Notes under the pieces: model-generated | Told to the model about the DNA's origin: nothing | The model's database searches: none | The model's input: the letters and a program-made list of their open reading frames with translations, nothing else | Position numbers and translations under genes: made by a program | In this document: positions 33,974-42,943 of the stretch, piece after piece | How positions within the stretch are numbered: position 1 is the first letter of the stretch | Layout of the letters: every line of letters starts with the position of its first letter | Origin: Mesorhizobium waimense | GTDB lineage: Bacteria; Pseudomonadota; Alphaproteobacteria; Rhizobiales; Rhizobiaceae | Direction: 5' to 3' | DNA: 64,000 bases | NCBI RefSeq assembly: GCF_003601975.1 | Contig: NZ_QZWZ01000017.1 | Span: forward strand, 62,001-126,000

Positions 33974-34453
33974 TCAGTTGTTCGGCATTTGGGGTGGCAC
34001 AAGTTGAACGTATGGCGTCGTCGGTTCCTTATCAGGGTGAATGCGGCTGGGGGCCGGCTTCCCGGGTTTGCCCAGCGATCTAATGTATTGATAGAGCGAT
34101 TGCGTATCGCTCTCCTCCATCGCTCGAAGATTGTACCAAGGCATCGGTGGAAACGTTCTAATGCGCTTCAGCATCCCTACGAATCCACGCTCGCTCATTA
34201 CCGCAGCATCTCTCCGAAGATTGGTCGCATAGGTCGTGCCCCAGGGACCGCGCCAACCGACCGAGCTGCCCATTAAAGCCTTTTCAGGATCAATCTTGCC
34301 TTCTGTTTCGCTGTAGCCTTCGGTATGGCAATCATGACACCCGCCGATGATTGATACCTGCAACCCTCGTTCGACCGATACTTCGCCTTGAGCGAAGGCT
34401 GCAATTGGCATCGTGAGGCCGGCTAATAGGAAAAACAGGCTTGTGACGCGCAT
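33974..34453 (-). CDS. Secreted c-type cytochrome
   Basis: 159 aa. The signal peptide ends near residue 21 (LAGLTMPIAAFA-QG). The heme site is C39-H-D-C42-H43 in GGCHDCHTEG; axial Met candidates are M95 and M104 within the conserved segment PPMPWYNLRAMEESD. The architecture resembles the small cytochrome c subunits of dehydrogenases and nitrite/alcohol oxidation systems, where PPMPW-like motifs precede the last helix (LYQYIRSLG). It stands alone here, facing the ankyrin-cytochrome gene, so its redox partner is unknown. Start ATG 34453 with GGGAGGGAAGG upstream. Confidence 0.8.
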   Translation of the reverse strand: MRVTSLFFLLAGLTMPIAAFAQGEVSVERGLQVSIIGGCHDCHTEGYSETEGKIDPEKALMGSSVGWRGPWGTTYATNLRRDAAVMSERGFVGMLKRIRTFPPMPWYNLRAMEESDTQSLYQYIRSLGKPGKPAPSRIHPDKEPTTPYVQLVPPQMPNN

Positions 34454-34592
34454 CCTTCCCTCCCATGCGTTCCGCTAAGCATATATGAGCCAACGTCCGA
34501 AGGCGACGGCCGCGTCAAGGCGCGCAAGTGGATAGGTTAAAGGCACTTTGGTGTGTTATATACGCTGCGTTCTCGGGGCGGATACGAGATCA

Positions 34593-35483
34593 ATGGATCA
34601 GGAAAGACTTCTAGCCGCAGTCCTCTTAGCTGATGTCGTGGGCAGCACGCCCCTTTATGAGCGCATCGGCGACGATGCCGCTCTGCAGCAGGTCTCGGAT
34701 TGCCTGGACGCGATGCGCGAGATCGTCGCCCGGCACGGCGGTGATTTCATTCATTCGAAAGGCGATGACGTACTCAGCCTGTTCGAGAGCCCGGAGGCGG
34801 CGCTGAGGGCCGTCTGCCAAATCAGCCGCCAACTGACGGAAGGGCCGTTGAGCGCCCGTATAGGATTGCATTTCGGGGCGGTCATTCGCGCACGGGGCGA
34901 GGTCTTCGGTGACGTTGTCAATGTCACCGCAAGGTTGTCCACTACGGCCAACCCCGGGGAGGTGCTGATCAGCCAGAGCTTCTGCGAAGCCCTTTCCGCG
35001 GGGAGCCGCAGTGGCTTGCGGCTCCTCGACAAAATGGCCTTGAAGGGGAAGCAAGAACTCTTCGATGTCTATACCCTGTGGAGCGACGATGGGGCCCTCA
35101 GTACGCAGATCACCGGCCGGGGCACCATTACCGGCAGGCGCTCCCTCCCGCCGCGGCTGGTCAAACTGGTCATCCGCTATGGAGATCAGTTGCGATCCTG
35201 TCGAAACAACGAATTCGTGACCTTCGGCCGATCTCCGGAATGCAATATTGTCGTCGAGCGGCCCTGGGTTTCAAGGCACCACGCGACCTTTACCATTTCG
35301 AATGGCAGGGCCCGGCTTGTCGAACGAAGCTCGTCGGGCACATTTGTATCGATGGGACCCGGCCATGAAGTATTCGTACGCCGCGAGGATATTGTCCTCT
35401 TTGGCTCCGGCGTCATCTCGCCTGGACTGAGGTCGTCCCTCGGCGACGCCCAGGTCCTTCGCTACGAAATTGTCTCAGACTGA
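34593..35483 (+). CDS. Class III nucleotidyl cyclase fused to an FHA domain
   Basis: 296 aa, cytoplasmic. Residues 6-165 form a class III cyclase domain with the metal Asp D14 (LLADVVGS), K56 and the second metal Asp D58/D59 (HSKGDDVLSLF), and N110/R114 (GDVVNVTARL), so it appears active. Residues 190-290 form a forkhead-associated domain with FGRSPECN and SRHHATF, which binds phosphothreonine. The arrangement suggests cAMP or cGMP production controlled by docking to a phosphorylated partner. No kinase or cyclic-nucleotide receptor lies nearby. Start ATG 34593; an in-frame upstream start at 34548 adds 15 residues. Confidence 0.82.
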   Translation: MDQERLLAAVLLADVVGSTPLYERIGDDAALQQVSDCLDAMREIVARHGGDFIHSKGDDVLSLFESPEAALRAVCQISRQLTEGPLSARIGLHFGAVIRARGEVFGDVVNVTARLSTTANPGEVLISQSFCEALSAGSRSGLRLLDKMALKGKQELFDVYTLWSDDGALSTQITGRGTITGRRSLPPRLVKLVIRYGDQLRSCRNNEFVTFGRSPECNIVVERPWVSRHHATFTISNGRARLVERSSSGTFVSMGPGHEVFVRREDIVLFGSGVISPGLRSSLGDAQVLRYEIVSD

Positions 35484-35774
35484 CCCGGACGGACTCGTTA
35501 GCCGCGACCGGCTTCAAGCGGCCGCGACGATCTCTTCGGCAATTCTGCTTGCGCGTAGCGCTGGTTCGCTGACGCCGCCAATGTTCGCGTTAAGCCTTTT
35601 CTCTGGCGTCTCGTCCGGCAGGATCGCAACGATCAAGCCCTGCGGGCCGGCTGCCTGACCGCCTTCCTCGCAGGCTTTGCTGCTGTTTTGCGCCCGAGCC
35701 CGCTGGACTTCCCCAGCGCCGATCGCTGGGCGGCGTAGTACTATCGGCACCTAGTAGGAATCCGACGTAAGATA
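35484..35774. other. Intergenic region with no recognised gene
   Basis: A 78-codon frame on the minus strand (35514-35750) has an enzyme-like tail (GLIVAILPDETPEKR), but I recognise no family and it has no promoter context. It may be a gene remnant. Confidence 0.3.
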
Positions 35775-36266
35775 TCACATATAAAAATCGTCGAAATTGA
35801 TCGGTATGGAGAATCCGACCTTCACACGATCCATGATGACCATCGTCTTGAATCCCTTGATGTCCGGATTCTCGTAAAAGAATTTCCGCGTGAAGGCCTC
35901 GTAGTCTTCCATGCTTCGGGATGTCACGATGAGGACGAAATCCGATTCCCCTGTTACATAGTATCCGTTCATCACTTCCGGCGTCTGGCGGATCGATTGC
36001 TTGAAACGGTCGACAATGTCAGCCCGTTCGCGCTCAAGCGAAACCAGCACTAGCATCGCAACAGGCCGGCCGACCATTTTAGGTTTCACGATCGAGACGT
36101 CGGCTTCGATTGCACCTCCGTCACGAAGCCGCTTGAGACGACGCTGGACGGCTGTTGCCGAGAGTCCCACCATTTGGCCAAGCTCTTCTGTGCTGGAGCG
36201 GTTGTGGGTTTGCAGGATGTCGAGCAACCGGGAATCCAGCCGATCGAGTTTCATGGATCTCCGCAT
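35775..36266 (-). CDS. Lrp/AsnC-family transcriptional regulator
   Basis: 163 aa. The N-terminal winged helix begins MKLDRLDSRLLDILQTHNRSSTEELGQMVGLSATAVQRRLKRL, and the C-terminal RAM ligand-binding domain includes VMNGYYVTGESDFVLIV. Such regulators sense amino acids and commonly control an adjacent catabolic operon. It is divergent from the aminotransferase remnant and amino-acid ABC importer, which suits that role. The start at ATG 36266 follows GCGAGGAAAAT; the reading from 36341 has no family support. Ligand unknown. Confidence 0.9.
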   Translation of the reverse strand: MRRSMKLDRLDSRLLDILQTHNRSSTEELGQMVGLSATAVQRRLKRLRDGGAIEADVSIVKPKMVGRPVAMLVLVSLERERADIVDRFKQSIRQTPEVMNGYYVTGESDFVLIVTSRSMEDYEAFTRKFFYENPDIKGFKTMVIMDRVKVGFSIPINFDDFYM

Positions 36267-36455
36267 ATTTTCCTCGCTTGGGCCCAAAGTAAGCAGAAAT
36301 GCTCCGAAATTTCGTCCGAATAAGTCGAACATGCTCGTCACATGTACATAGCCTTAACTCATGAACGCAATCGTCAAGAGGGGAAGGCAAAACACTGCAA
36401 CGAAAGCGCACCCAGCGCTCGCCCAATTCAATGTCCCGGGACTTCGCTCGCAGCA

Positions 36456-36632
36456 TTCGACCCGGCCCTGAAGGTCGGGAACCGGATCTCGCAGGCGGCG
36501 CGCAACCGCAATCTTATTGCCCGCGCCATGCCACATGCGCCGCCTCTTGTTATGACGGAATCCGAAATTGATGAGATGGTCTCGATCTCCAAGGCGGCCG
36601 TAAACGAGGTCGCGCAAACGATCGAAGGCTAG
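36456..36632 (+). pseudogene. C-terminal remnant of a class III aminotransferase
   Basis: The final 57 codons (KVGNRISQAARNRNLIARAMP, APPLVMTESEIDEMV) match the C-terminus of class III aminotransferases such as omega-amino acid/pyruvate transaminases. The rest of the gene, including the PLP lysine, is missing; a frame exists upstream to 36342 but without family character. It lies 21-40 bp before the ABC ATPase gene, so an intact transaminase probably once headed this operon. Confidence 0.65.
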
Positions 36633-36670
36633 AGGCGCGGAGCAACGTTGGAGTGGTGGAAACGACAAGT

Positions 36671-37465
36671 ATGGAAGACGCCTCGACAATGTCCCCTGTT
36701 CTGAAAGTTCATGAACTTCGCAAAGCCTTTGGCGCGACCAGCGTTCTCAATGGAGTGAGCTTCCAGATGCGGCAGGGCGAAGTCATTTCCCTCGTTGGCT
36801 CGTCCGGGTCAGGAAAGAGCACCGCTCTACGATGCATTAATTTCCTGGAGACCCCGAGCTCGGGTGAGATCGAGGTGATGGGCGATGCGATTTCCGCAGT
36901 GCAGAACGGACGTCACGAAACGGAAATCGTCAACGCGGCCAACATCAGAGTTTTTCGCCGCCGCATCGGCATGGTGTTTCAGAGCTTCAATTTGTGGCCC
37001 CATCGTACCGTGCTCGGGAATGTAACCGAAGCATTGATCTACGTTCTGCGGAAGGACAAGCGGGAAGCGGAAGAAACAGCGCTTTCCGCGCTCTCGAAGG
37101 TGGGCATGGCCGACTTTCGCCACCGATATCCAGGCCAGCTTTCGGGCGGCCAGCAGCAGCGAGTGGCAATCGCGCGTGTCCTAGCGATGCGGCCCAAACT
37201 GATTCTTTTTGATGAACCAACCTCCGCGCTTGATCCCGAACTGGTCGGCGAGGTCTTGAAGGTCATCAGAACGCTTGCCGGCGAGGGGGCGACCATTCTC
37301 CTCGTCACGCATGAAATGAGGTTCGCACGAGAGGTGTCGAACCGAATGATATTCCTGCACAAAGGTACCGTTGAGCAGGATGCCGTGCCGGAAGAACTGT
37401 TTTGCAATCCCGCCTCCGAGGCGGTGAATCGGTTCCTTTCCAGCGTTATCTCAACCGCCGCCTGA
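36671..37465 (+). CDS. Polar amino-acid ABC transporter, ATP-binding protein
   Basis: 264 aa (270 if the GTG at 36653 is used). Walker A GSSGSGKST near 44-52, Q-loop VFQSFNLWPH, signature LSGGQQQR, Walker B LILFDEPTSALDPE and switch VTHEMRFAREVS follow in order. The longer insert after Walker A (ISAVQNGRHETEIVNAANIRVFRR) is typical of the HisP/OccP/GlnQ branch for histidine, arginine and opines. It heads a four-gene importer: ATPase, binding protein and two permeases. Confidence 0.9.
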   Translation: MEDASTMSPVLKVHELRKAFGATSVLNGVSFQMRQGEVISLVGSSGSGKSTALRCINFLETPSSGEIEVMGDAISAVQNGRHETEIVNAANIRVFRRRIGMVFQSFNLWPHRTVLGNVTEALIYVLRKDKREAEETALSALSKVGMADFRHRYPGQLSGGQQQRVAIARVLAMRPKLILFDEPTSALDPELVGEVLKVIRTLAGEGATILLVTHEMRFAREVSNRMIFLHKGTVEQDAVPEELFCNPASEAVNRFLSSVISTAA

Positions 37466-37504
37466 TTGGCGGCAATCAACCAAAAAGCAAGAAGGGGAAA
37501 TAGC

Positions 37505-38323
37505 ATGCGCACTAAGAACACACTTCGCTCAGTTTTCGTATCCTGCCTTGTCCTGACGGCGGCAATAGGGTTCGCACGGGCCGACGATGGCGTTTTGCGC
37601 GTCGGCACCGAAGGCGATGCGCCGCAATTCAGCATGGCCGATGCCAACGGCAACGTCACGGGGTTCGACGCCGATATCGCCAACGGCATCTGCGCCGAAC
37701 TTAAGGCTAAGTGCAAATTCGTGGTTCAGACGTTCAGTTCGCTGGTTCCGTCGATGGACAAAGATCGCTTCGATATCATCATCTCGGGTCTTGGCATCAC
37801 CGACGAGAGAATGAAAAAGATCGACTACTCTATTCCTTACGCAACCACGCCCCAGTATTTTGTGGTTCCCAAGGACTCTCCTCTCGTGGGGCTGAAGAGC
37901 CTTCCGGAAATTGAAAAGGCGCTGGCAGGAAAGATCATAGGTGTAGTGAACGGCACCACCTACGCAAAGTTTATCAAGAAACATATTCCGACCGCAGACT
38001 TGAAGACCTACGACGCCACTACCCAGCAGAATTCCGATCTTGCAACAGGCCGGCTCGACGCCGCCTTTGGGGATTCCCCGACCTGGGTTGACTTTCTCGG
38101 CTCCCCGGACGGAGCCAACTTTGCCCGCATCGACGTCAAGGTCACCGGGGCCGACGATCACGAAGCGCTAGGTTATGGTATGGGCGTCGGCGTGCGCAAG
38201 GGCAATACCGAGCTCAAAGCCAAGCTGGACGCTGCGCTCTGCGACATGATCAACAACGGCAAGGTAAAGGCGGCCTCGGAAAACTGGTTCAAGGACGACT
38301 ACACCATCCCGTGCAAGAAGTGA
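37505..38323 (+). CDS. Amino-acid-type ABC transporter, periplasmic binding protein
   Basis: 272 aa, start ATG 37505 with AAGAAGGGGAAAT upstream. The signal peptide ends near residue 28 (AAIGFARA-DDG). The family-3 fold begins LRVGTEGDAPQFSMADANGNVTGFDADIANGICAELKAKC, the lysine/arginine/ornithine/octopine pattern. Ligand contacts would include the FDADIA segment and the Arg near DERMKK. It is 39 bp downstream of the ATPase gene. The substrate, an amino acid or amine, is inferred from family and neighbours. Confidence 0.9.
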   Translation: MRTKNTLRSVFVSCLVLTAAIGFARADDGVLRVGTEGDAPQFSMADANGNVTGFDADIANGICAELKAKCKFVVQTFSSLVPSMDKDRFDIIISGLGITDERMKKIDYSIPYATTPQYFVVPKDSPLVGLKSLPEIEKALAGKIIGVVNGTTYAKFIKKHIPTADLKTYDATTQQNSDLATGRLDAAFGDSPTWVDFLGSPDGANFARIDVKVTGADDHEALGYGMGVGVRKGNTELKAKLDAALCDMINNGKVKAASENWFKDDYTIPCKK

Positions 38324-38372
38324 TCATTCGACAGTCAACAGATCGTCGCGGCAATGCCGCGACGATCCCAGG

Positions 38373-39095
38373 ATGTTTTTCATGTTCTACGATATCTGGG
38401 TGCTGATGGTGGAGAAGGGCTGGACCCTTGCACTGCTGCGCGGCGCCGGCGTTACGATCCTGATTGGTGTTCTTGGCGTGGTTATAGGGCTGGCGGCGGC
38501 AATACCGCTTGCCATTCTTCGTTGGCGCCGACTGCCTGTCCTGTCTCAGCTTGTCGATGCCTACAGCATCGTCATTCGCGGCGTTCCGGGACTGCTGGTC
38601 ATCTATCTCCTGTTTTTCGGCTCGGTCGATTGGGTGCAGAAAGTTGCCTCCGCATTCGGCTATGCGGACAGCGCCGAAAACGCCTATCCATTCATTGTCG
38701 GCATCATCGCAATCGCCGCCATCTCATGCGCGTACTCGGTAGAAGTCATACGAGGCGCACTGCAGGCCGTTCCCCTTGGTCTGCTGGAAGCGGCACGATC
38801 GCTTTCGTTGACGCCACGCTTGACCTTTTTTCGGGTGACGCTGCCGCTCGCCCTCAGGTTGGCGTTGGGGGGGATCAATAACGTATGGCAGATGACGATC
38901 AAGGATACGTCGCTCGTATCCGTCGTCGGCATGCAGGAATTGATGCGCACAGCAGCGATCGCCGCAGGCATCACGCGTTCACCGCTTCTGTTCTATTGCC
39001 TGGCGGCAGCTATGTTCTTTGGCATGACCGCCGTGAGTCAAATTCTGTTCAACCGCGCTGAAAAATACTTCAATCGTGGCTTCAGCAGGGGGTAA
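38373..39095 (+). CDS. Amino-acid-type ABC transporter, permease (HisQ-like)
   Basis: 240 aa with about five helices. The cytoplasmic loop EAARSLSLTPRLTFFRVTLPLALRLAL contacts the ATPase, and the preceding segment GIIAIAAISCAYSVEVIRGALQAVP is the HisM/HisQ/GlnP signature. ATG 38373 and 38382 are both possible; AGGA lies eight bases before the second. The next permease starts two bases after its stop. Confidence 0.88.
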   Translation: MFFMFYDIWVLMVEKGWTLALLRGAGVTILIGVLGVVIGLAAAIPLAILRWRRLPVLSQLVDAYSIVIRGVPGLLVIYLLFFGSVDWVQKVASAFGYADSAENAYPFIVGIIAIAAISCAYSVEVIRGALQAVPLGLLEAARSLSLTPRLTFFRVTLPLALRLALGGINNVWQMTIKDTSLVSVVGMQELMRTAAIAAGITRSPLLFYCLAAAMFFGMTAVSQILFNRAEKYFNRGFSRG

Positions 39096-39096
39096 A

Positions 39097-39789
39097 ATGG
39101 ATTTGAGCATCATCACGTATGCGGTTCCATTTCTCCTCATCGGCGCGAAGACAACCCTGCTGATTGCACTTCTTGGGGTCGGCCTCGGATTACCGTTCGG
39201 CATTCTTGTGGCAATAGCCCGCACATCTAAAGTCGTCATGATCCGGAGATGCGCCGATTTCTATTGCGCGGTGTTCAGGGGCACCCCGATGCTCGTGCAG
39301 ATCTTCGTCATTTACTACGGCCTCGCTCAGATTGGATTCATACGCCATAACGCGATCCTCTGGTGGTTGATCGGCGACAGTCTGCATGCAGCCGTCCTCG
39401 CCGTCATTCTCAACACGGGTGCCTATACGGCGGAAATTTTCCGCACTGCTCTCCTCTCGCTGTCGCGTGGGCTTATCGAGGCGGGGGAGGCTTGCGGCAT
39501 GTCCCCGTGGGTGATCTTCCAGCGTATCAAGTTCCCCCTGGCGCTGCGGCAGGCCTTGCCTTCCTACAGCACTGAGGTTGCCGTTATCGTCAAGGAATCG
39601 AGCCTAGCCTCCACCATAACGGTGCTTGAAATCACCGGCCATGCCAAACGGCTGATGAGCGAGACATTCGCCATCATGGAGATCTTCGTCATCACCGCTG
39701 TCTTTTATCTCGTGATCAACGTCGTCTGTCTGACTGCTCTGAATGTCATCGAAAGACGCCTGTCTTTCGAGCCGCGTTCCGCACGCTGA
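39097..39789 (+). CDS. Amino-acid-type ABC transporter, permease (HisM-like)
   Basis: 230 aa, partner of the upstream permease, with about five helices. The signature NTGAYTAEIFRTALLSLSRGLIEAGEACGMSPWVIFQRIKFPLALRQALP is complete. ATG 39097 follows AGGGGGTAAA. An in-frame start at 39076 lies within the upstream gene and would give a seven-residue leader. Together with that permease it forms the heterodimeric channel. Confidence 0.88.
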   Translation: MDLSIITYAVPFLLIGAKTTLLIALLGVGLGLPFGILVAIARTSKVVMIRRCADFYCAVFRGTPMLVQIFVIYYGLAQIGFIRHNAILWWLIGDSLHAAVLAVILNTGAYTAEIFRTALLSLSRGLIEAGEACGMSPWVIFQRIKFPLALRQALPSYSTEVAVIVKESSLASTITVLEITGHAKRLMSETFAIMEIFVITAVFYLVINVVCLTALNVIERRLSFEPRSAR

Positions 39790-39799
39790 AAGGGTACCC

Positions 39800-40153
39800 A
39801 TGTCAAAGCTTACCTTTGTCGACCAGAAAAATCTCCCCGAACCCAGGAGAGGGGTACCCCTGCCGGAACGACGTGTGGACGGCGATCCCCGTTTTCTGAC
39901 TTGGGATATCGCACAAACTGCCGATGGCCAGGTGCAGGCCGGAGTATGGGAAGTCACGCCTGGCGCCTATCGTTCCGTCAAGGGCGAGACCTTCGAATTC
40001 TGCTACATCGTTTCGGGGGTTTCGGAACTCATTGAGGACGGATTCGAGCCCCGTCGAGTCGTAGCGGGCGATGCCTTCGTCATGCATCCCGGATTCACGG
40101 GGGTCTGGCGGGTGATCGAAACGACGCGAAAGCTCTGGGTCTCCCGCGATTGA
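39800..40153 (+). CDS. Cupin-fold protein (DUF861-like)
   Basis: 117-aa single-domain cupin from ATG 39800 behind GAAAGGG. The central block GVWEVTPGAYRSVKGETFEFCYIVSGVSELIEDG and VVAGDAFVMHPGFTGVWRVIETTRKLWV match small cupins that accompany amine and amino-acid oxidation operons (ureidoglycine aminohydrolase-like). The usual metal-binding His pair of motif 1 is not visible, so it may act as a binding or regulatory protein. It lies 10 bp after the importer and 30 bp before the FAD oxidase. Confidence 0.8.
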   Translation: MSKLTFVDQKNLPEPRRGVPLPERRVDGDPRFLTWDIAQTADGQVQAGVWEVTPGAYRSVKGETFEFCYIVSGVSELIEDGFEPRRVVAGDAFVMHPGFTGVWRVIETTRKLWVSRD

Positions 40154-40183
40154 GCGGAATACGTCCGAGCTGATTGAACCAAG

Positions 40184-41527
40184 ATGCACACCATGAGTAT
40201 CGAAGATACCGCGCGCCAATTCAAATCCGTGCCATATTGGTGGGACGACTGCGCGTTTTCTCCCTTGCCGGTGCGACCGGTGGTCCCTCGATGCGACGTC
40301 GCCATCGTCGGGGGTGGCTATGCGGGCCTATCCGCAGCCATTGAGCTTGCGAGGGCCGGGCGCAGCGTTCAGCTTTTCGACCGGCTACCGATAGGACAAG
40401 CCGCATCCAGCCGCAACGGCGGCATGGCGAGCGGCAGCATAAGGCCGAGCCGCAAACAATTGATCAGGAGGTTTGGAGAAGCTCGCGCCAACGGCATCTT
40501 GATGGAGGGAAAGGCTGCGCGAGAGGATCTTTGGAGCTTTCTTGAAGAGGAGAAGGTGGACTGTGACTTTTTCCTATCTGGCCTTTTTGATGGAGCGTTA
40601 AATCGTCACGAATGTGACGAATTGAGCCGCTACGCCGAGCTGTTGCAACGTTATCTCGGAATTGAGGCGTTTTCAGTCGCCCGCGCGGAAGTTTCGCGTT
40701 ACATCGGAACTGACTTCTACGCTGGTGGCTTCGTGCGCAAGGATATTGGTGGGCTTCACCCCGCCAAGCTGCTTTCCGGCATACTGCGAGTCGCCCAGGC
40801 GACAGATGCGGTCATCCATGAGAACACCGCGGTTCTAGGGACGAGTGCGGAGGTGGGTGGCGTGCGCGTGGCCACCTCGCGCGGCGAGGTGCTTGCGAAG
40901 AAGGTGCTGGTATGCACCAATGCCTATACTGATGGCTTCGATCCCTGGCTTCGCCGTCGACTCGTGCCGGTGCGAAGCCGCATCGTCGCCACTGAGCCCC
41001 TGGGTGACGGCGTTATGGAGCGCCTGATGCCGAAGCGGATGATGTACGGCGACACGAGGCAGCTCAGCTACTACTACCGTCCATCGCCAGACGGCTCGCG
41101 CATTCTGTTTGGCGGCCGCGACGGCACGACGGAAGGCGACCCGCTTGCCCCCACCACACACCTGCGCTCCGAACTTGGCCGCATATTCCCCGAACTGGCG
41201 GATATTGGTCTTACACATAGCTGGTTCGGCCAGGTTGCGATGAACCGAGACATGATTCCACGCATGTTTACTTTGGGAGACACGGTTTACGCCACCGGCT
41301 TCTGCGGCTCTGGCGTGGTTTGGGCGCGCTGGCTCGGCAAGAAGGCAGCCTTCAAACTTCTTGGCGAGACGGAGAAAGCCCGATCGGCCTTCGACTTCGA
41401 TCCAGGGCCGAAGGCAGTGCCCTTTTACCGGGGCAGGCCTTGGTTCATCCCGATCGTCTATTCACTCTACGAGTGGAAGGACAAACGCGCCATGTTCCGA
41501 CGGAATGGAAGGCAAGGGCGGACTTGA
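40184..41527 (+). CDS. FAD-dependent amine/amino-acid oxidoreductase (DAO family)
   Basis: 447 aa (444 from ATG 40193). The dinucleotide motif VAIVGGGYAGLSAAIELARAG is near residues 39-59. The ASSRNGGMASGSIRP segment is where flavin is often bound covalently or tightly in PuuB/OrdL-type oxidases, and GFCGSGVVWARWLGKKAA near the end closes the FAD site. It probably oxidises the amine taken up by the importer, giving an aldehyde or keto acid for the lost transaminase. gamma-Glutamylputrescine oxidase is the nearest well-known relative. Last gene of the operon; the substrate is inferred. Confidence 0.85.
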   Translation: MHTMSIEDTARQFKSVPYWWDDCAFSPLPVRPVVPRCDVAIVGGGYAGLSAAIELARAGRSVQLFDRLPIGQAASSRNGGMASGSIRPSRKQLIRRFGEARANGILMEGKAAREDLWSFLEEEKVDCDFFLSGLFDGALNRHECDELSRYAELLQRYLGIEAFSVARAEVSRYIGTDFYAGGFVRKDIGGLHPAKLLSGILRVAQATDAVIHENTAVLGTSAEVGGVRVATSRGEVLAKKVLVCTNAYTDGFDPWLRRRLVPVRSRIVATEPLGDGVMERLMPKRMMYGDTRQLSYYYRPSPDGSRILFGGRDGTTEGDPLAPTTHLRSELGRIFPELADIGLTHSWFGQVAMNRDMIPRMFTLGDTVYATGFCGSGVVWARWLGKKAAFKLLGETEKARSAFDFDPGPKAVPFYRGRPWFIPIVYSLYEWKDKRAMFRRNGRQGRT

Positions 41528-41934
41528 CCTTTCTTTCCCCTGTGATCGCACGAGCGGGGGGATTTTCGCCAAGGCCTGATTTCGACACAAGCCGGGTTAT
41601 TCGAACTAACATTGAGCGCCGATGACGACCTACAACGCCTGCGGTATGAAGGGCGGCTTCGCGCCGCATCTCGGTCATATCGACAGATCTTGCTGGTGCC
41701 CGGAAGCAGACATCGCGGGGGATCATTGTGGAGGTCGTGGTCACGCCATTTCCAGACCTACGCGGGGACAAGCGCTAACCTCTCGTCTCGACCTTCGACT
41801 GCGTTCACCGTTGCTGAGGGTAATGGCTGGCCTTGGGGTCCGCAAGCAGAGTCAATTTGACTGTAGGCAGCGGTGCGCGAAAGGAATTCCGTTGCTGCCC
41901 GCCCTCTACATCGCCGTCACCCCATCGCCTATCG
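41528..41934. other. Intergenic region without recognised gene
   Basis: About 400 bp between the oxidase stop and the convergent DUF1194 gene. Open readings exist in several frames but none shows family character or a ribosome site. It may be scrambled remnant DNA. Confidence 0.4.
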
Positions 41935-42795
41935 TTACCGACCCGGCAACTGACCGATCACGTTGCAATCGACCGTGCGGTCTGAACGCGCAGTGTAGGC
42001 GGCGTAGATCACCTGACCCATGTTCATGGAGATTTCACGCACCAGCTTTCGACGGACCGCGGTGGCGAACATGGGGACCTCGGTGACACCGATTGCAAAT
42101 GCGTCTGGTCCGCCAATGACGCAGCGTTCGAAATAGGATTGCAGGTTGGAAGGGTCGTACATCGCAAACCCGTCGGTCCCGCCAAAGCGGGGCAGTGCAA
42201 TAGGCAGCCCGTTGATCGTCACACCTTCCGCGAGAAGAACCTGCCGGATGGGGTCAAGGAGCGCTCCGGCATTGTTGGGTCCGTCGCCCGATACGTCGAT
42301 AACCCTGCGCGGGCTGCGCAAGCCACTCTTCGCGAACAGATCATTCGCGGCCGACAAGGCGCCGGAAATCGACGTTCCGCGGCCTTCAGTCAACGGCAGC
42401 GCCGCGAGCCTGTCTGCCAAAGTCAAAGCGTCGTCGAGGCTTTCGACAATTGTCCACGGCATAATGACTGTTTGCTGACGTGGCCCTGCCCACTCCAGAT
42501 AAAGCACTGCGATTCTGCCCCGCTCTCCCGACTTGATTGCCCTCGCGATGTCCGCGTGGCGGAAGGCACCGACGTAGCCGTCGCGTTGCACTCTTTGCTC
42601 AACTTTGCTCATCGAGGGCGAGACGTCCACGGCAAGGATCAATTGCAGATCGACTTCGGCCAGGTCGTCCGCGGGACGGTCGGTCGAGTGAGCCTGTGAC
42701 GCCATCGCGAAGAACAGAGTGAGCACGCAGACGCCCGTGAGCCGTAGCGCCGGTCTTGCACCCGCACATCGAGCAATCTGGACCAAGTAGTCCAT
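41935..42795 (-). CDS. DUF1194 family protein (VWA-like, exported)
   Basis: 286 aa from ATG 42795. An N-terminal hydrophobic segment (LRLTGVCVLTLFFAMASQAHS) serves as signal peptide. The mature part begins DLQLILAVDVSPSMSKVEQRVQRDGY, where DVSPSMS has the DxSxS pattern of a MIDAS metal site; GRGTSISGAL and VIDVSGDGPNN follow, the second and third MIDAS blocks. DUF1194 proteins are common in alphaproteobacteria and of unknown function, perhaps binding a protein partner through a metal ion. It is divergent, across 148 bp, from the large STAND regulator, and a truncated second DUF1194 copy lies at 52312. Confidence 0.82.
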   Translation of the reverse strand: MDYLVQIARCAGARPALRLTGVCVLTLFFAMASQAHSTDRPADDLAEVDLQLILAVDVSPSMSKVEQRVQRDGYVGAFRHADIARAIKSGERGRIAVLYLEWAGPRQQTVIMPWTIVESLDDALTLADRLAALPLTEGRGTSISGALSAANDLFAKSGLRSPRRVIDVSGDGPNNAGALLDPIRQVLLAEGVTINGLPIALPRFGGTDGFAMYDPSNLQSYFERCVIGGPDAFAIGVTEVPMFATAVRRKLVREISMNMGQVIYAAYTARSDRTVDCNVIGQLPGR

Positions 42796-42943
42796 GGCGA
42801 GCCTCTCGCTGACAATGCAATTGTCGGTCCGAGGCGTCTCCTGGGTCACGAACGGCTTCCGATCATTCGCCGAAATCTGCGCTCCCCGCCGGTCTGGATG
42901 GTGATGACTCTTCGCAGCCCGAAACCGTGCTAAGATCGAAGAA

